A DNA stretch of 59,295 nucleotides from Chromatium okenii. Its GTDB lineage: Bacteria; Pseudomonadota; Gammaproteobacteria; Chromatiales; Chromatiaceae. The notes under the pieces were generated by a model. It did not search any database. It was given only the letters and a program-made list of their open reading frames with translations, and was not told the DNA's origin. The stretch is taken from positions 1-59,295 of the forward strand of contig NZ_NRRQ01000019.1 of assembly GCF_016583745.1 (NCBI RefSeq), in the 5' to 3' direction. This document shows, one piece after another, positions 50,406 through 58,911 of this stretch; positions within the stretch are counted from its first letter, which is position 1, and each line of letters begins with the position of its first letter. The translations under genes and the position numbers were made by a program.

Positions 50406-51848
50406 ATGACTGAACACAAAACCCACGATCCCGACGCGCTGCACCGCCATCTGCACGACATCCAAGAGCTGTTGTCGCGCCAGCAGGTGGTGGAAACGCT
50501 GGTGCATCGGCAGCAGATGCCGCAGCAGGCGCTGGTTGAGTCGATCACGCATAAACAAAACCTCGCCCGTCTGCGCCGTAAACTTGATCGGCTGCATCCT
50601 GCTGATATTGCGTGCATTTTAGAGGCGCTGCCGCTGCAAGAACGGCGCTTTGTGTGGGATTTGGTTCGCGCTGATAAAGACGGCGAGATTTTGCTGGAAG
50701 TGTCAGATGCGGTGCGGATGACGCTGCTGGAAAGCATGGATTCGGACGAAATCAAGGCGGCGATGGAGTCGCTTGACATCGACGAATTGGCGGATTTGGC
50801 AGCGGATGTGCCGCCGGAGGTGATGCGCGATGTGTTGGCGGCGCTTGATCAGGAGGAGCGCGAGCAGGTTCACGCGGCGATGTCGTATCCCGAAGACAGC
50901 GTGGGGGCGCTGATGGATTTCGACATGGTGACGGTGCGCGAGGATGTGACGCTAGAAGTGGTGCTCCGGTATCTGCGGCGTTTTGAGGCGCTGCCGGATC
51001 ACACGGATAAATTGTTTGTGGTGGATCGGGAAGAGCGGCTGCGCGGCGTGTTGACGCTGGAAGCGTTGTTAATCAACGATTTAGAGCGGCTGGTGTCGGA
51101 AGTGATGAAGGTGAAATCGCTCGTGACCTTTGCGCCCGAAGATGACGCGGGCGGGGCGGCGAAAGTGTTTGAACGCTACGATCTGGTGTCGGTGCCGGTG
51201 TTGGATGCGGAGCGGCGGGTGGTGGGACGGGTGACGGTGGCGGATATGGTGGATCAGATTCGGGAGGAATCTGACGCGGAGATTTTGAGTCAGGCGGGGC
51301 TGCGCGAGGAGGAGGATATTTTTGCTTCGGTGGTGCAATCGCTCAAAAACCGCTGGGCGTGGCTGGCGCTCAATTTGGTGACGGCATTTGTGGCGTCGCG
51401 GGTGATTGATGTGTTTGAGGGGTCGATTGAAAAATTGGTGGCACTGGCGGCGTTGATGCCGATTGTGGCGGGAATCGGCGGCAATGCGGGTAATCAGACG
51501 TTGACGATGATTGTGCGGGCGATTGCGATGGGACAGGTGGAGCCGACGGCGCTGTGGCGGCTGCTGCGCAAAGAGTTGAGCGTAGCGTTGATTAACGGCG
51601 TGGTGTGGGGCGGCGTGGTGGGCGTGATTGCGTGGTGGCTATATCGCAATCCGGAGCTGGGAATGGTGATGACGGCGGCGATGACGCTCAATTTGCTGTT
51701 GGCGGCGAGCGCCGGGGTGTTGATTCCGTTATTGCGGCAACAGTTTGGGCGCGATCCGGCATTGGGTGGTTCGGTGTTAATGACGGCGCTCACTGATGCG
51801 GGTGGATTTTTCATTTTTCTAGGTTTGGCGACGCTGTTTTTATTGTGA
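50406..51848 (+). CDS. mgtE: Magnesium transporter MgtE
   Basis: A 480-residue Mg2+ channel. The cytoplasmic N-domain of helical repeats spans about 30-150 (LHPADIACILEALPLQERR). Two CBS domains follow (about 155-280), ending in VTVADMVDQIREE. The five-helix pore has the signature PIVAGIGGNAGNQTLT. Cytoplasmic Mg2+ binding to the N and CBS domains closes the pore in characterised homologues. It starts nine bases after the DUF3482 stop, so the three genes may form one operon. Confidence 0.95.
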   Translation: MTEHKTHDPDALHRHLHDIQELLSRQQVVETLVHRQQMPQQALVESITHKQNLARLRRKLDRLHPADIACILEALPLQERRFVWDLVRADKDGEILLEVSDAVRMTLLESMDSDEIKAAMESLDIDELADLAADVPPEVMRDVLAALDQEEREQVHAAMSYPEDSVGALMDFDMVTVREDVTLEVVLRYLRRFEALPDHTDKLFVVDREERLRGVLTLEALLINDLERLVSEVMKVKSLVTFAPEDDAGGAAKVFERYDLVSVPVLDAERRVVGRVTVADMVDQIREESDAEILSQAGLREEEDIFASVVQSLKNRWAWLALNLVTAFVASRVIDVFEGSIEKLVALAALMPIVAGIGGNAGNQTLTMIVRAIAMGQVEPTALWRLLRKELSVALINGVVWGGVVGVIAWWLYRNPELGMVMTAAMTLNLLLAASAGVLIPLLRQQFGRDPALGGSVLMTALTDAGGFFIFLGLATLFLL

Positions 51849-51920
51849 GAGTTTTTTAGCAGTTGGCAGGATTTGTGTGGTGGTATCTATCATTGATCAT
51901 CATCTACGTTGGAGTTTCGT

Positions 51921-52154
51921 ATGGATACCGCACGTCTTTTTCAATCAGGTCGCAGTCAAGCTGTTCGACTCCCTAAAGCGTATCGTTTTGCCGGTACCGA
52001 GGTAGCGGTGCAGCGTTTTGGTAATGGTGTGCTCTTGCTACCGATAGATAATCCTTGGCAAACACTTGAAGCTGGTCTAGCGATCTTTGAACCCGGCTTT
52101 GTCTTGACGCGGGAACAACCCGATGCGCAGTGTCGCGCCGACATCGTTCCATGA
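51921..52154 (+). CDS. vapB: VapB-type antitoxin (AbrB fold)
   Basis: A 77-residue protein with the SpoVT/AbrB swapped-hairpin DNA-binding motif: MDTARLFQSGRSQAVRLPKAYRF. The C-terminal part would cover the toxin active site. The ATG at 51921 has tggag eight bases upstream. Its stop overlaps the toxin start (ATGA). The complex normally represses its own promoter, which would lie in the 72 bp after mgtE. Confidence 0.92.
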   Translation: MDTARLFQSGRSQAVRLPKAYRFAGTEVAVQRFGNGVLLLPIDNPWQTLEAGLAIFEPGFVLTREQPDAQCRADIVP

Positions 52155-52552
52155 TCCTGCTTGATACCAACATCTGCATTTACATCATCAACGCCAAGCC
52201 ACCAGCGGTACTGGCGCGTTTTCAGCAGTATCGGCTGGGCGACATTGGGCTGTGCAGCGTGGTGGCGGCGGAACTGGCGTTTGGGGTAGCTAAAAGCGGT
52301 TCGGTACGCAATCGACAAGCACTGGAGCTGTTTCTCGCGCCATTGACGATTTTGCCGTTCGATACGGCGGCGGTTTGGGTTTACGGTGATTTGCGCGCTG
52401 AACTGGAACGTTGTGGCACGCCCATTGGCGCACTGGACACCATGATTGCTGCGCACGCACTGAGTCAAAACTCCGTGCTGGTGACGAACAACACCCGCGA
52501 GTTTGCCAAGGTGCCGGGTTTGCAGCTCGATAACTGGGTCGCTGTCGGATAG
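52151..52552 (+). CDS. vapC: VapC-type PIN-domain toxin
   Basis: A 133-residue ribonuclease. The PIN acidic residues are in place: LLDTNICIYIIN (Asp5), AAELAFGV (Glu41), GALDTMIAAHA (Asp96), and the C-terminal NNTREFAKVPGL block. VapC toxins cleave tRNA-fMet or other specific RNAs. The four-base ATGA overlap with vapB ensures coupled synthesis. The pair is typical chromosomal addiction cargo and looks intact. Confidence 0.94.
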   Translation: MILLDTNICIYIINAKPPAVLARFQQYRLGDIGLCSVVAAELAFGVAKSGSVRNRQALELFLAPLTILPFDTAAVWVYGDLRAELERCGTPIGALDTMIAAHALSQNSVLVTNNTREFAKVPGLQLDNWVAVG

Positions 52553-52725
52553 TGCCATGCTCATCAAAACTAGTTTTCCATTGCCCGCTTATTGGCGAAA
52601 TCTTATAGTTGATTCAGCATAAAACGATTACAAATGACAGGCAAACAAAGTATTCACTGAGCATAATTTCAAAAAACACCCAATCATTAAAAAATCAATT
52701 ACGCATTTCTATAATTAACGCCAAT

Positions 52726-52755
52726 AAAAAGCCGCCAATTCTGGCGGCTTTTTTT
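52726..52755. terminator. Bidirectional terminator between vapC and cysM
   Basis: Stem aaaaagccgcc / ggcggctttttt with an aattct loop. An A run on the left and a T run on the right allow termination in both directions, ending vapBC and cysM transcripts. Confidence 0.88.
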
Positions 52756-52773
52756 AATGTGCGGCACTCGCAA

Positions 52774-53667
52774 TTATGTCGTTGAGAACAAGCCCGTTGA
52801 TAAATAACGATCACCGCGATCACAAATAATCACCACAATCACCGCATGTTGCACTTCTGCTGACAAGCGCAGCGCCGCCGCCAGCGCTCCGCCCGACGAC
52901 ACTCCCGCAAAAATCCCTTCTTGCGCCGCCAATGCTCGCGTCATCTGCTCCGCCTCCGTTTGGCTAACGTCGAGAATGCGATTGACAACCGTCGGATCGT
53001 AAATGCGCGGCACATACGCCGCCGGCCAGCGCCGAATACCCGCAATTTGTGCGCCATCCTCTGGCTGCACCCCGATAATTTGCACACTCGGATTGTGCTC
53101 ACGCAAATAACGACCAGTGCCCACGATGGTGCCAGTCGTGCCCATCGCGCTCACAAAATGCGTCACCCGCCCGCTGGTTGCCTGCCAAATCTCCGGTCCC
53201 GTCGTGGCGTAATGCGCCGCTGGATTATCGGGATTGGAAAATTGATCCAGCCGCACCCCCTCGCCCGCCGCTTCCATCTCCAGCGCCAGATCAATCGCCG
53301 CTTCCATGCCACCAGCTTTGGGCGTCAACACCAGCTCCGCCCCAAAACTCGCCATCACCCCGCGCCGTTCCGCGCTCATGTGCTCCGGCATAATCAGCCG
53401 CATCCGATACCCTTTGAGCGCCGCCGCCATCGCCAACGCAATGCCGGTATTGCCGCTGGTGGCTTCAATCAACAGCGCCCCGGGTTGAATCGTGCCGCGA
53501 GCCTCCGCGCCGCAAATCATGTTGAGCGCCGGGCGATCCTTCACCGACCCGGCCGGATTATTGCCTTCCAACTTGGCAAGCAGCAGGTTATCGGTGACGC
53601 CGGGCAAATGGCGCAATTGCACCAACGGCGTATTGCCAACGCATTGTTCAAGCGTAAGAAATGACAT
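52774..53667 (-). CDS. cysM: Cysteine synthase B (O-acetylserine sulfhydrylase)
   Basis: A 297-residue PLP enzyme making cysteine from O-acetylserine (or O-phosphoserine in some members) and sulfide or thiosulfate. The PLP lysine is in NNPAGSVKDRPAL (Lys43). The substrate loop is EATSGNTGIALA and the phosphate-binding loop is GTTGTIVGTGRYL. The short length and NNPAGSVKDRPA fit the CysM rather than the CysK branch. Thiosulfate use would suit a sulfur oxidiser, but that is inference. Confidence 0.93.
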   Translation of the reverse strand: MSFLTLEQCVGNTPLVQLRHLPGVTDNLLLAKLEGNNPAGSVKDRPALNMICGAEARGTIQPGALLIEATSGNTGIALAMAAALKGYRMRLIMPEHMSAERRGVMASFGAELVLTPKAGGMEAAIDLALEMEAAGEGVRLDQFSNPDNPAAHYATTGPEIWQATSGRVTHFVSAMGTTGTIVGTGRYLREHNPSVQIIGVQPEDGAQIAGIRRWPAAYVPRIYDPTVVNRILDVSQTEAEQMTRALAAQEGIFAGVSSGGALAAALRLSAEVQHAVIVVIICDRGDRYLSTGLFSTT

Positions 53668-53709
53668 GGACGGCTGTTCCTAAAATGACATTGCCCAATA
53701 GTGTAACGC

Positions 53710-56700
53710 TCACTGACAACTGCCACCTGTCACCTGACAACTCACCACTCCATACGCCCCCGCCGGAAGATAAATCGACTCCGTCGTTAGCGCCGTCGGT
53801 GCGAGTTGGAACCAGACATTGGTCGGCGTGGTGTAGGTCGCAGTCGCCGTGAATTGACCCGTCGCCGTGACCGTCGCCTGCGCCAGCCAGCCCGAGCCAC
53901 TCGCCAACAGCCGCGCATTCACCCACGCCAAACTGTACGGCGTCTCCGTCAACTTCCAACTGTCCGTCTTCACCAGCCGCCCAGTCAGCGCGTCATAACG
54001 CAGCGCCTGCGCACCCGTGTCAGTCGTCACCACCACCAGCGCCCCGTTGCTCGCCGTCAGCGCCCCCGTCACCGCCACTTGATCCAGCAAATACGCGCTG
54101 CTGCCGTCATACGCCACCGCCTGCACACTGCGCTTGCTTTGCCCGCTGGTTTCCACCCATTGCTCACTGTTGGTGATGAGAATTGCGCCCTGCGCGTCCA
54201 CCTGATCGACGCCCACCAACGTGCCCGGAATCGACACTGGCGTCCGCACCACCGGGATCGAACCATTAAAATCAACTACTTGCAGCCACGAGTGCAGCGT
54301 TTCCGTCGGCTGCCAAATCGCATCCGCCACCAGCGGACGCGCCGGCATCGGCACCGGCACATCGCTCACCTCGGCGGTGTCAACGCTAAACAACAGCAGC
54401 CCGTTTTGTGCCACTGCTGGCGCCGCACTGCGGAAACTCTCGCTCGTCGTGAGCCGCAGCACCGCACCGGCCACCGGCGTGGTGGTGAGATTGCGCAGCG
54501 GGCACACCAGCGCCGCCAACGTCGCGCTCGTCGTCTCATCTGCCACATCGCGCTGCGCAGTTTTTGCGCCGTAAGCGATGCCCCAATCCCACCAGCCCCA
54601 GCGTTGCTGTGTCGGCACCTGCCAAGCCAGCGTCGCATCGTTAATCCACAGCAACTGCGCCGCCGCCAAGTTCAAATCCCATTCCGACACGTCCGCGAGC
54701 GCGTGTTCCACCGTCGTCAGCAGCGGCAGCTTTGGCAACGCCGTTAGATCAAAAATCGACGTGCGTAATCGCGCCGGCTGCGTGTCATCTGCGCTCACCA
54801 ACTGCGCTAAATACAGGCGTTGATTGCGGCTGGCGCTGCCCACGATGCGACCTGCGCCCAGCTCAATCGTCGCCACCAAATCATCCAGATCGCTGGTGGG
54901 CGTGATCCGCGCCGTCGCCGCCGTGCTGCCGCAGCTCCAGCCGCGCCAATACAACCCGCCCGAATTGCAGCCGCCGTCCTCCAATTGCAGTAAATAATTG
55001 CCGACCGCCAGCACCCGATCCGTCGTCCACGCCAGCACCACTTCTGCCGCCATTGCGCCCGTCGTCCGATTCAAAATCTGCAATTCCTGCCCCGAAATCG
55101 ACACGAAATACTCACCCACCACCGCGCCGCGCCGAGGTTCAAAATCGTGGACGAGCAGCGCCTCGGTCGTCAGCGCATCGCGCCCCACCGCAATTGCTTG
55201 AATAGCTTTGATTTCTGCGCCAGCAGCCGTGTAATTTTGAAACGGCACCAACACGATGCCAGCGTCGGGGAAATAGCCCACCGCCTTCTCGTCATAATTC
55301 GCCTCGCTCCAGCTCCAACTGCCTTCCTCGCCCAGCGCCAGCCGCGATAACAGCGTCGGCGCGGTCGCATCCGCCACATTGAACAGCGACACCGCTACGC
55401 GCCCATCCTCAACGCCGACCGTCAGCAAGCGGTCGCCGAGCGGCTCGATGTACGTTGACCAGCCGGGAATCTCCAACGCGCCCGATAACTGCGGTGCTGC
55501 TGGATCAGTCAAATCAACCACAAACAGCGGATCAGTATTAAAAAAAGTGACGACATACAAGCGGTTGCCATCATAGCGCGTGGCGTGTAATTGCTCACCG
55601 CGTGCTGCCACCAATTCCAACTGCGCCAGCGCAGCGGTCGTCGTCCCCGCCAACGGGAAGGTCTCAATCCACGTCTCCAGCCGCTCGTTTTGCCACACCA
55701 AACTGGTCGCCACCGCCGCGCTGCCGACCACGCTCAATTTGAATTTGTCCGTGACCTGCCCTTTCAGCGCCAAGGTTTTGCGCTCCAGCGGCGTCCCGTC
55801 AGCAGCGAGATCAAACAGATGCAACTGCGAGGTCGCCCGCCAACTGCTGTCGTCGTAGTGATCGGTCGTCAGCAGCAACTGACCGCCGGCCGCCTGCAAC
55901 GCCATACCGGTGCCGTTCAAAGTCACGCTGGCGCGAGTCACTGGCGCAGTCGGGACGCTGAGATCAAGGGCATATAAACGGGTGACGGGCTGCCAATTGT
56001 CAGCAGTTTCAACGTATTCCGTCGCCATGACATACAGCATGGTGCCGATCAAACGGCTGTCGCTGACCGTGCCCGCCAACGGCACTTCCGTGACCACGCT
56101 CGGCACTCCGGCGGTGACTTTCAGCACAAAAATAGTAGCGGCACCGGCGCGATCAGCCGCGTTGGAACGTCCCAACAATGCCAACTGCGTGCCGGCAGCA
56201 TCCAGCACATAAAACTGCTCGCCGCTGGCTGCCAGCCGCACGGTGCCGGTGCGACGTGGTGCGGCAGGATTGGTGAGATCAAACACCTGTAAGCCGCGAT
56301 ATTGATTGAAGAAAAAGAGTTGAGAGCCGACGATTTTCCAGATGTCGGATTCGACGACGGTGGTTTTATCGCCATCGCCCACCGGAGCCGGTTCTGGTGC
56401 TGCGCCATCTGCCACGGGAGCGAGCGTGTCCAGCGTGCTGACATCTTGACCCAAGCCGGGGCGCGAAAAATCACGGCTGGCGCTGGTAATGCGGCTGGGA
56501 AATTTAGCGGTGCGATAGCCGGTGCCGCGCAGTTGCGAGACTTTGGTGTCGGCGGGCACGACGAACTGCACGCTGCGCGTCACGCTGCTGGTGGTGAGAT
56601 GGCGCACGGCGAGCGGCTGCCAAGTGCCGGTTTGGATGCGTTCGAGCGTGACTTGGCGAATGCCAGCGGGCACCTTGACGATGGCGATGGTGCCGCGCAC

Positions 56701-56811
56701 GTCAACAGTTAAGCGTTGTGAATTGACATTCAAAACGGGCGCAGTCATCGCGATTTGGGGCGCAATGATTAAAAAGAATAAGAGAAAAAACCAGCGTAAC
56801 AACGCGATCAT
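53710..56811 (-). CDS. Secreted beta-propeller domain protein
   Basis: About 1033 residues. I use the ATG at 56811, with ggagg five bases upstream, because it begins a signal peptide (MIALLRWFFLLFFLIIAPQI, cleavage probably after AMTA); a TTG at 56898 adds 29 unlikely residues. The body resembles the bacterial Beta_propel family: repeated blades such as FFFNQYRGLQVFDLTNPAAP, LYVVTFFNTDPLFVVDLTDP and RLLTVGVEDGRVAVSLFNVAD. A long C-terminal region is less conserved; several Cys appear late (CNSGGLYWRGWSC and near the end), consistent with disulfides outside the cytoplasm. The ligand or partner is unknown. Members of this family are often surface or secreted proteins. Confidence 0.82.
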   Translation of the reverse strand: MIALLRWFFLLFFLIIAPQIAMTAPVLNVNSQRLTVDVRGTIAIVKVPAGIRQVTLERIQTGTWQPLAVRHLTTSSVTRSVQFVVPADTKVSQLRGTGYRTAKFPSRITSASRDFSRPGLGQDVSTLDTLAPVADGAAPEPAPVGDGDKTTVVESDIWKIVGSQLFFFNQYRGLQVFDLTNPAAPRRTGTVRLAASGEQFYVLDAAGTQLALLGRSNAADRAGAATIFVLKVTAGVPSVVTEVPLAGTVSDSRLIGTMLYVMATEYVETADNWQPVTRLYALDLSVPTAPVTRASVTLNGTGMALQAAGGQLLLTTDHYDDSSWRATSQLHLFDLAADGTPLERKTLALKGQVTDKFKLSVVGSAAVATSLVWQNERLETWIETFPLAGTTTAALAQLELVAARGEQLHATRYDGNRLYVVTFFNTDPLFVVDLTDPAAPQLSGALEIPGWSTYIEPLGDRLLTVGVEDGRVAVSLFNVADATAPTLLSRLALGEEGSWSWSEANYDEKAVGYFPDAGIVLVPFQNYTAAGAEIKAIQAIAVGRDALTTEALLVHDFEPRRGAVVGEYFVSISGQELQILNRTTGAMAAEVVLAWTTDRVLAVGNYLLQLEDGGCNSGGLYWRGWSCGSTAATARITPTSDLDDLVATIELGAGRIVGSASRNQRLYLAQLVSADDTQPARLRTSIFDLTALPKLPLLTTVEHALADVSEWDLNLAAAQLLWINDATLAWQVPTQQRWGWWDWGIAYGAKTAQRDVADETTSATLAALVCPLRNLTTTPVAGAVLRLTTSESFRSAAPAVAQNGLLLFSVDTAEVSDVPVPMPARPLVADAIWQPTETLHSWLQVVDFNGSIPVVRTPVSIPGTLVGVDQVDAQGAILITNSEQWVETSGQSKRSVQAVAYDGSSAYLLDQVAVTGALTASNGALVVVTTDTGAQALRYDALTGRLVKTDSWKLTETPYSLAWVNARLLASGSGWLAQATVTATGQFTATATYTTPTNVWFQLAPTALTTESIYLPAGAYGVVSCQVTGGSCQ
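53712..53742. repeat. Heptamer repeat, copy 3 (3' end of beta-propeller gene)
   Basis: cactgacaactgccacctgt followed by cacctgacaact, the complement-strand form of the cagttgt family, with two changed units. It codes the last residues of the beta-propeller protein. Confidence 0.5.
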
Positions 56812-56882
56812 CACAACCTCCGCTATAGAAAAAATGCTGAATAGCTCAATTAAACTGTGCGCCATATGCTGGCGGCGCATTT

Positions 56883-56907
56883 CACTGATAACTGACAACT
56901 GACAATT
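56883..56907. repeat. Heptamer repeat, copy 4 (upstream of beta-propeller gene)
   Basis: cactgataactgacaactga then caatt. It is in the same orientation as copy 3 and lies between cmoB and the beta-propeller gene, so that gene is bracketed by two copies. Confidence 0.6.
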
Positions 56908-56913
56908 AAAAAT

Positions 56914-57897
56914 TCAATTCACCCGCTCCGCAATTATAATCGCCCGCAGCGGCGCGGGTAATCCTTCACAAGTACGGCGTCCATCTGTCGGATCAAGCTG
57001 ATCGGCGAGCGATTGAAAGCGCATCCACGCCGTCGTCCGTTGCTCATCAACAGTGGTGCGACTGACATCCACCACCTGCACCCGCTGAAAACCGCAGCGC
57101 GTCAACCATAAAATCAGGGCGGCCACGCTCGGAATAAACCAGACGTTGCGCATTCCAGCATAGCGCCCCGGCGGCACCAGCGCCTGTTGCGCATCGCCGT
57201 CAATCACCAACGTTTCCAGCACCAGCTCGCCGCCCGGACGCAACAGTCGGCGCAGCGCGTCGAGATGATCGAGTGGCGAACGGCGGTGATACAGCACGCC
57301 CATTGAAAAGACGGTATCAAAGCCAGTCAGCAGTGGCGGTAAATCCTCCAGCGCCAACGGCAACACCGCCAATTCATCGCGCTGAAGATAACGGTTAATC
57401 GCCAAAAATTGCATCACAAACAACAGCGTCGGATCAATTCCCAGCACCAGCGCCGCGTCTGCGCCGAGCATCCGCCAACCGTGATAACCATTGCCGCAGC
57501 CGACATCCAGCACCAGCCGCCCTGATAACGGCGCAATCGCGTTGGCGAGCCGCTCCCATTTCCAATCCGAGCGCCATTCGGTGTCGATGTCCACGCCGTG
57601 AATGGAAAACGGCCCTTTGCGCCAAGGATGCAGCCGCTGCAAGGTGTCGTGCAGGCGCTGCGCGAGGTCGGGCGCGAGGGGCTGCGCGGGCTGGCAACCG
57701 ACGCTGGCGCAGTTCAATGCAATCGTGTCTGGCGCGATCATCGGCAAGGCAGCGAGCGCCAGCTCCCAACGTGCTAAATCGCCGTGCGCTCCAGTGTTGA
57801 CGCGGGCAGCGGTTGCGGCTGCCAACGCTGCGCCCCATTCCGCCAACGCTGTACTGCGCAGTCGCGCAAAAAACGTTTGAAATTCAGTTATTTCCAT
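56914..57897 (-). CDS. cmoB: tRNA U34 carboxymethyltransferase CmoB
   Basis: A 327-residue enzyme that transfers the carboxymethyl group of carboxy-SAM to 5-hydroxyuridine 34 of tRNAs, giving cmo5U. The SAM-type fold shows VLDVGCGNGYHGWRMLGA, FDTVFSMGVLYHRRSPLDHL and ETLVIDGD. The ATG at 57897 overlaps the end of cmoA by 10 bp, a common arrangement that allows coupled synthesis. Length matches E. coli CmoB (323). Confidence 0.94.
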   Translation of the reverse strand: MEITEFQTFFARLRSTALAEWGAALAAATAARVNTGAHGDLARWELALAALPMIAPDTIALNCASVGCQPAQPLAPDLAQRLHDTLQRLHPWRKGPFSIHGVDIDTEWRSDWKWERLANAIAPLSGRLVLDVGCGNGYHGWRMLGADAALVLGIDPTLLFVMQFLAINRYLQRDELAVLPLALEDLPPLLTGFDTVFSMGVLYHRRSPLDHLDALRRLLRPGGELVLETLVIDGDAQQALVPPGRYAGMRNVWFIPSVAALILWLTRCGFQRVQVVDVSRTTVDEQRTTAWMRFQSLADQLDPTDGRRTCEGLPAPLRAIIIAERVN

Positions 57898-58682
57898 GCG
57901 AGCCACGCGACAAAATTCAGGCTTTGATACCAGCGCGTGATGCCCGTAAAACCGGCTGCGGTCAGGCGCTGCGCGTGGATTTCAATCTGATCGGGAATGA
58001 GCACCTGTTCCAGCGCGGCGCGTTTGCCGCTGATGGCCAGCTCGCTGTAACCGTGCGCCCGTTTGAAATCGGCGTGAAGCTCGGTCAATAACGCGCCGCC
58101 GCGATCATTCGGCAGCGCGATTTTCTCCACTAAAATCAACGCGCCGCTCGGAATCAAGCCGGCGTGAATCCGCTCCAGCAGCGCCAGCCGCCGTTCTGGG
58201 GCGATGAATTGCAGGGTGAGATTGAGCACCACCAGCGCGGCATCGTGAATCGGGACGGTTTCTGCGTCGGCGCAGATGGGCGTGATGCGGGTTTCAAATC
58301 CCCCCAGCCCCCCTTTTTCTAAGGGGGGCTCTTCATCTTCCTCCCCCCTTTGAAAAAGGGGGGCTGGGGGGGATTTAATCTGCGCAGTGAGTTTGGCGAT
58401 CATCGCTGGCGCGTTGTCCACCGCGATCACCCGCACCGAAGCGGGCGTTTGCCGCACGATGGCTTCCGTGACTGCGCCGAGCGAGCAACCGAGGTCGTAA
58501 CACACGCCATCTGCTGGCACCAAGCGCCGCGCCAGCAAGCCAGTGAATTCGACCATTTCGGCGTAGCCCGGCACTGAGCGGCGCACCATGTCGGGAAAAA
58601 CTCGCGCCACTTCCGCATCAAAACGAAAGGGGCGCACCGGCGCTGCGGCGCTATCAAATAAGTTGTCTGGTTCAGTATTCAT
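57888..58682 (-). CDS. cmoA: Carboxy-SAM synthase CmoA, with palindromic-repeat insertion
   Basis: A 264-residue enzyme that makes carboxy-S-adenosylmethionine from SAM and prephenate for CmoB. Family stretches are FDAEVARVFPDMVRRSVPGY, CYDLGCSLGAVT, VIAVDNAPAMI and VVLNLTLQFI. Between MIAKLTAQI and ETRITPICADAET a 27-codon segment is inserted in frame (reads as SPPAPLFQRGEEDEEPPLEK then GGLGGF). It is encoded by two inverted copies of the GC-rich palindromic repeat and has no counterpart in ordinary CmoA. The site is a loop after a SAM-contacting strand, so the protein may still fold. I use the ATG at 58682; an ATG at 58718 would add 12 residues. Confidence 0.92.
   Translation of the reverse strand: MNTEPDNLFDSAAAPVRPFRFDAEVARVFPDMVRRSVPGYAEMVEFTGLLARRLVPADGVCYDLGCSLGAVTEAIVRQTPASVRVIAVDNAPAMIAKLTAQIKSPPAPLFQRGEEDEEPPLEKGGLGGFETRITPICADAETVPIHDAALVVLNLTLQFIAPERRLALLERIHAGLIPSGALILVEKIALPNDRGGALLTELHADFKRAHGYSELAISGKRAALEQVLIPDQIEIHAQRLTAAGFTGITRWYQSLNFVAWLAWK
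58296..58329. repeat. 34-bp GC-rich palindromic repeat, copy 4 (in cmoA)
   Basis: aaatccccccagcccccctt followed by tttctaaggggggc. It forms an inverted pair with copy 5 across a 13-bp spacer (58330-58342). Confidence 0.9.
58343..58376. repeat. 34-bp GC-rich palindromic repeat, copy 5 (in cmoA, inverted)
   Basis: Near-identical reverse complement of copy 4. Together the two units and spacer cover 81 bp, exactly 27 codons, so the cmoA frame is kept. Confidence 0.9.
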
Positions 58683-58843
58683 GGCGCTAATTATGGGTTG
58701 ATGCGGCGCTGCCGTCATCAGATTGCCGCCAGCGCAGCGTGCTCAATGAATGCCTTGCAATCGGAATGAATGCCGGAAAATCAATTCAGCACTCAATGAG
58801 GATATTAACGGGCTGGGGTTTGAATGGACGATTGCTATAACAA

Positions 58844-58870
58844 TTGCGGTGGTTTTATAGTTATCCGCAA
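58844..58870. repeat. ttgcgg / ccgcaa inverted repeat near the IS630-type element end
   Basis: ttgcgg (58844-58849) and ccgcaa (58865-58870) bracket a 15-bp AT-rich spacer, 42 bp before the transposase start. It may be part of the element's terminal or subterminal binding site, or a hairpin; the other end is outside the window. Confidence 0.4.
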
Positions 58871-58877
58871 AACATAC

Positions 58878-58883
58878 TATACT
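58878..58883 (+). promoter_or_regulatory. Candidate -10 box for the transposase
   Basis: tatact, a five-of-six match to TATAAT, 29 bp before the GTG at 58912. The -35 region (ttatag or tttata) is weak. Confidence 0.3.
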
Positions 58884-58911
58884 ATAAGAGAAAATGTAGG
58901 AGCTTACGACA

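Noticed and set aside
51921-52552. The VapBC pair as evidence for a prophage or genomic island
   Set aside because: There is no integrase, att repeat or phage gene nearby, and the flanks are ordinary chromosomal genes.
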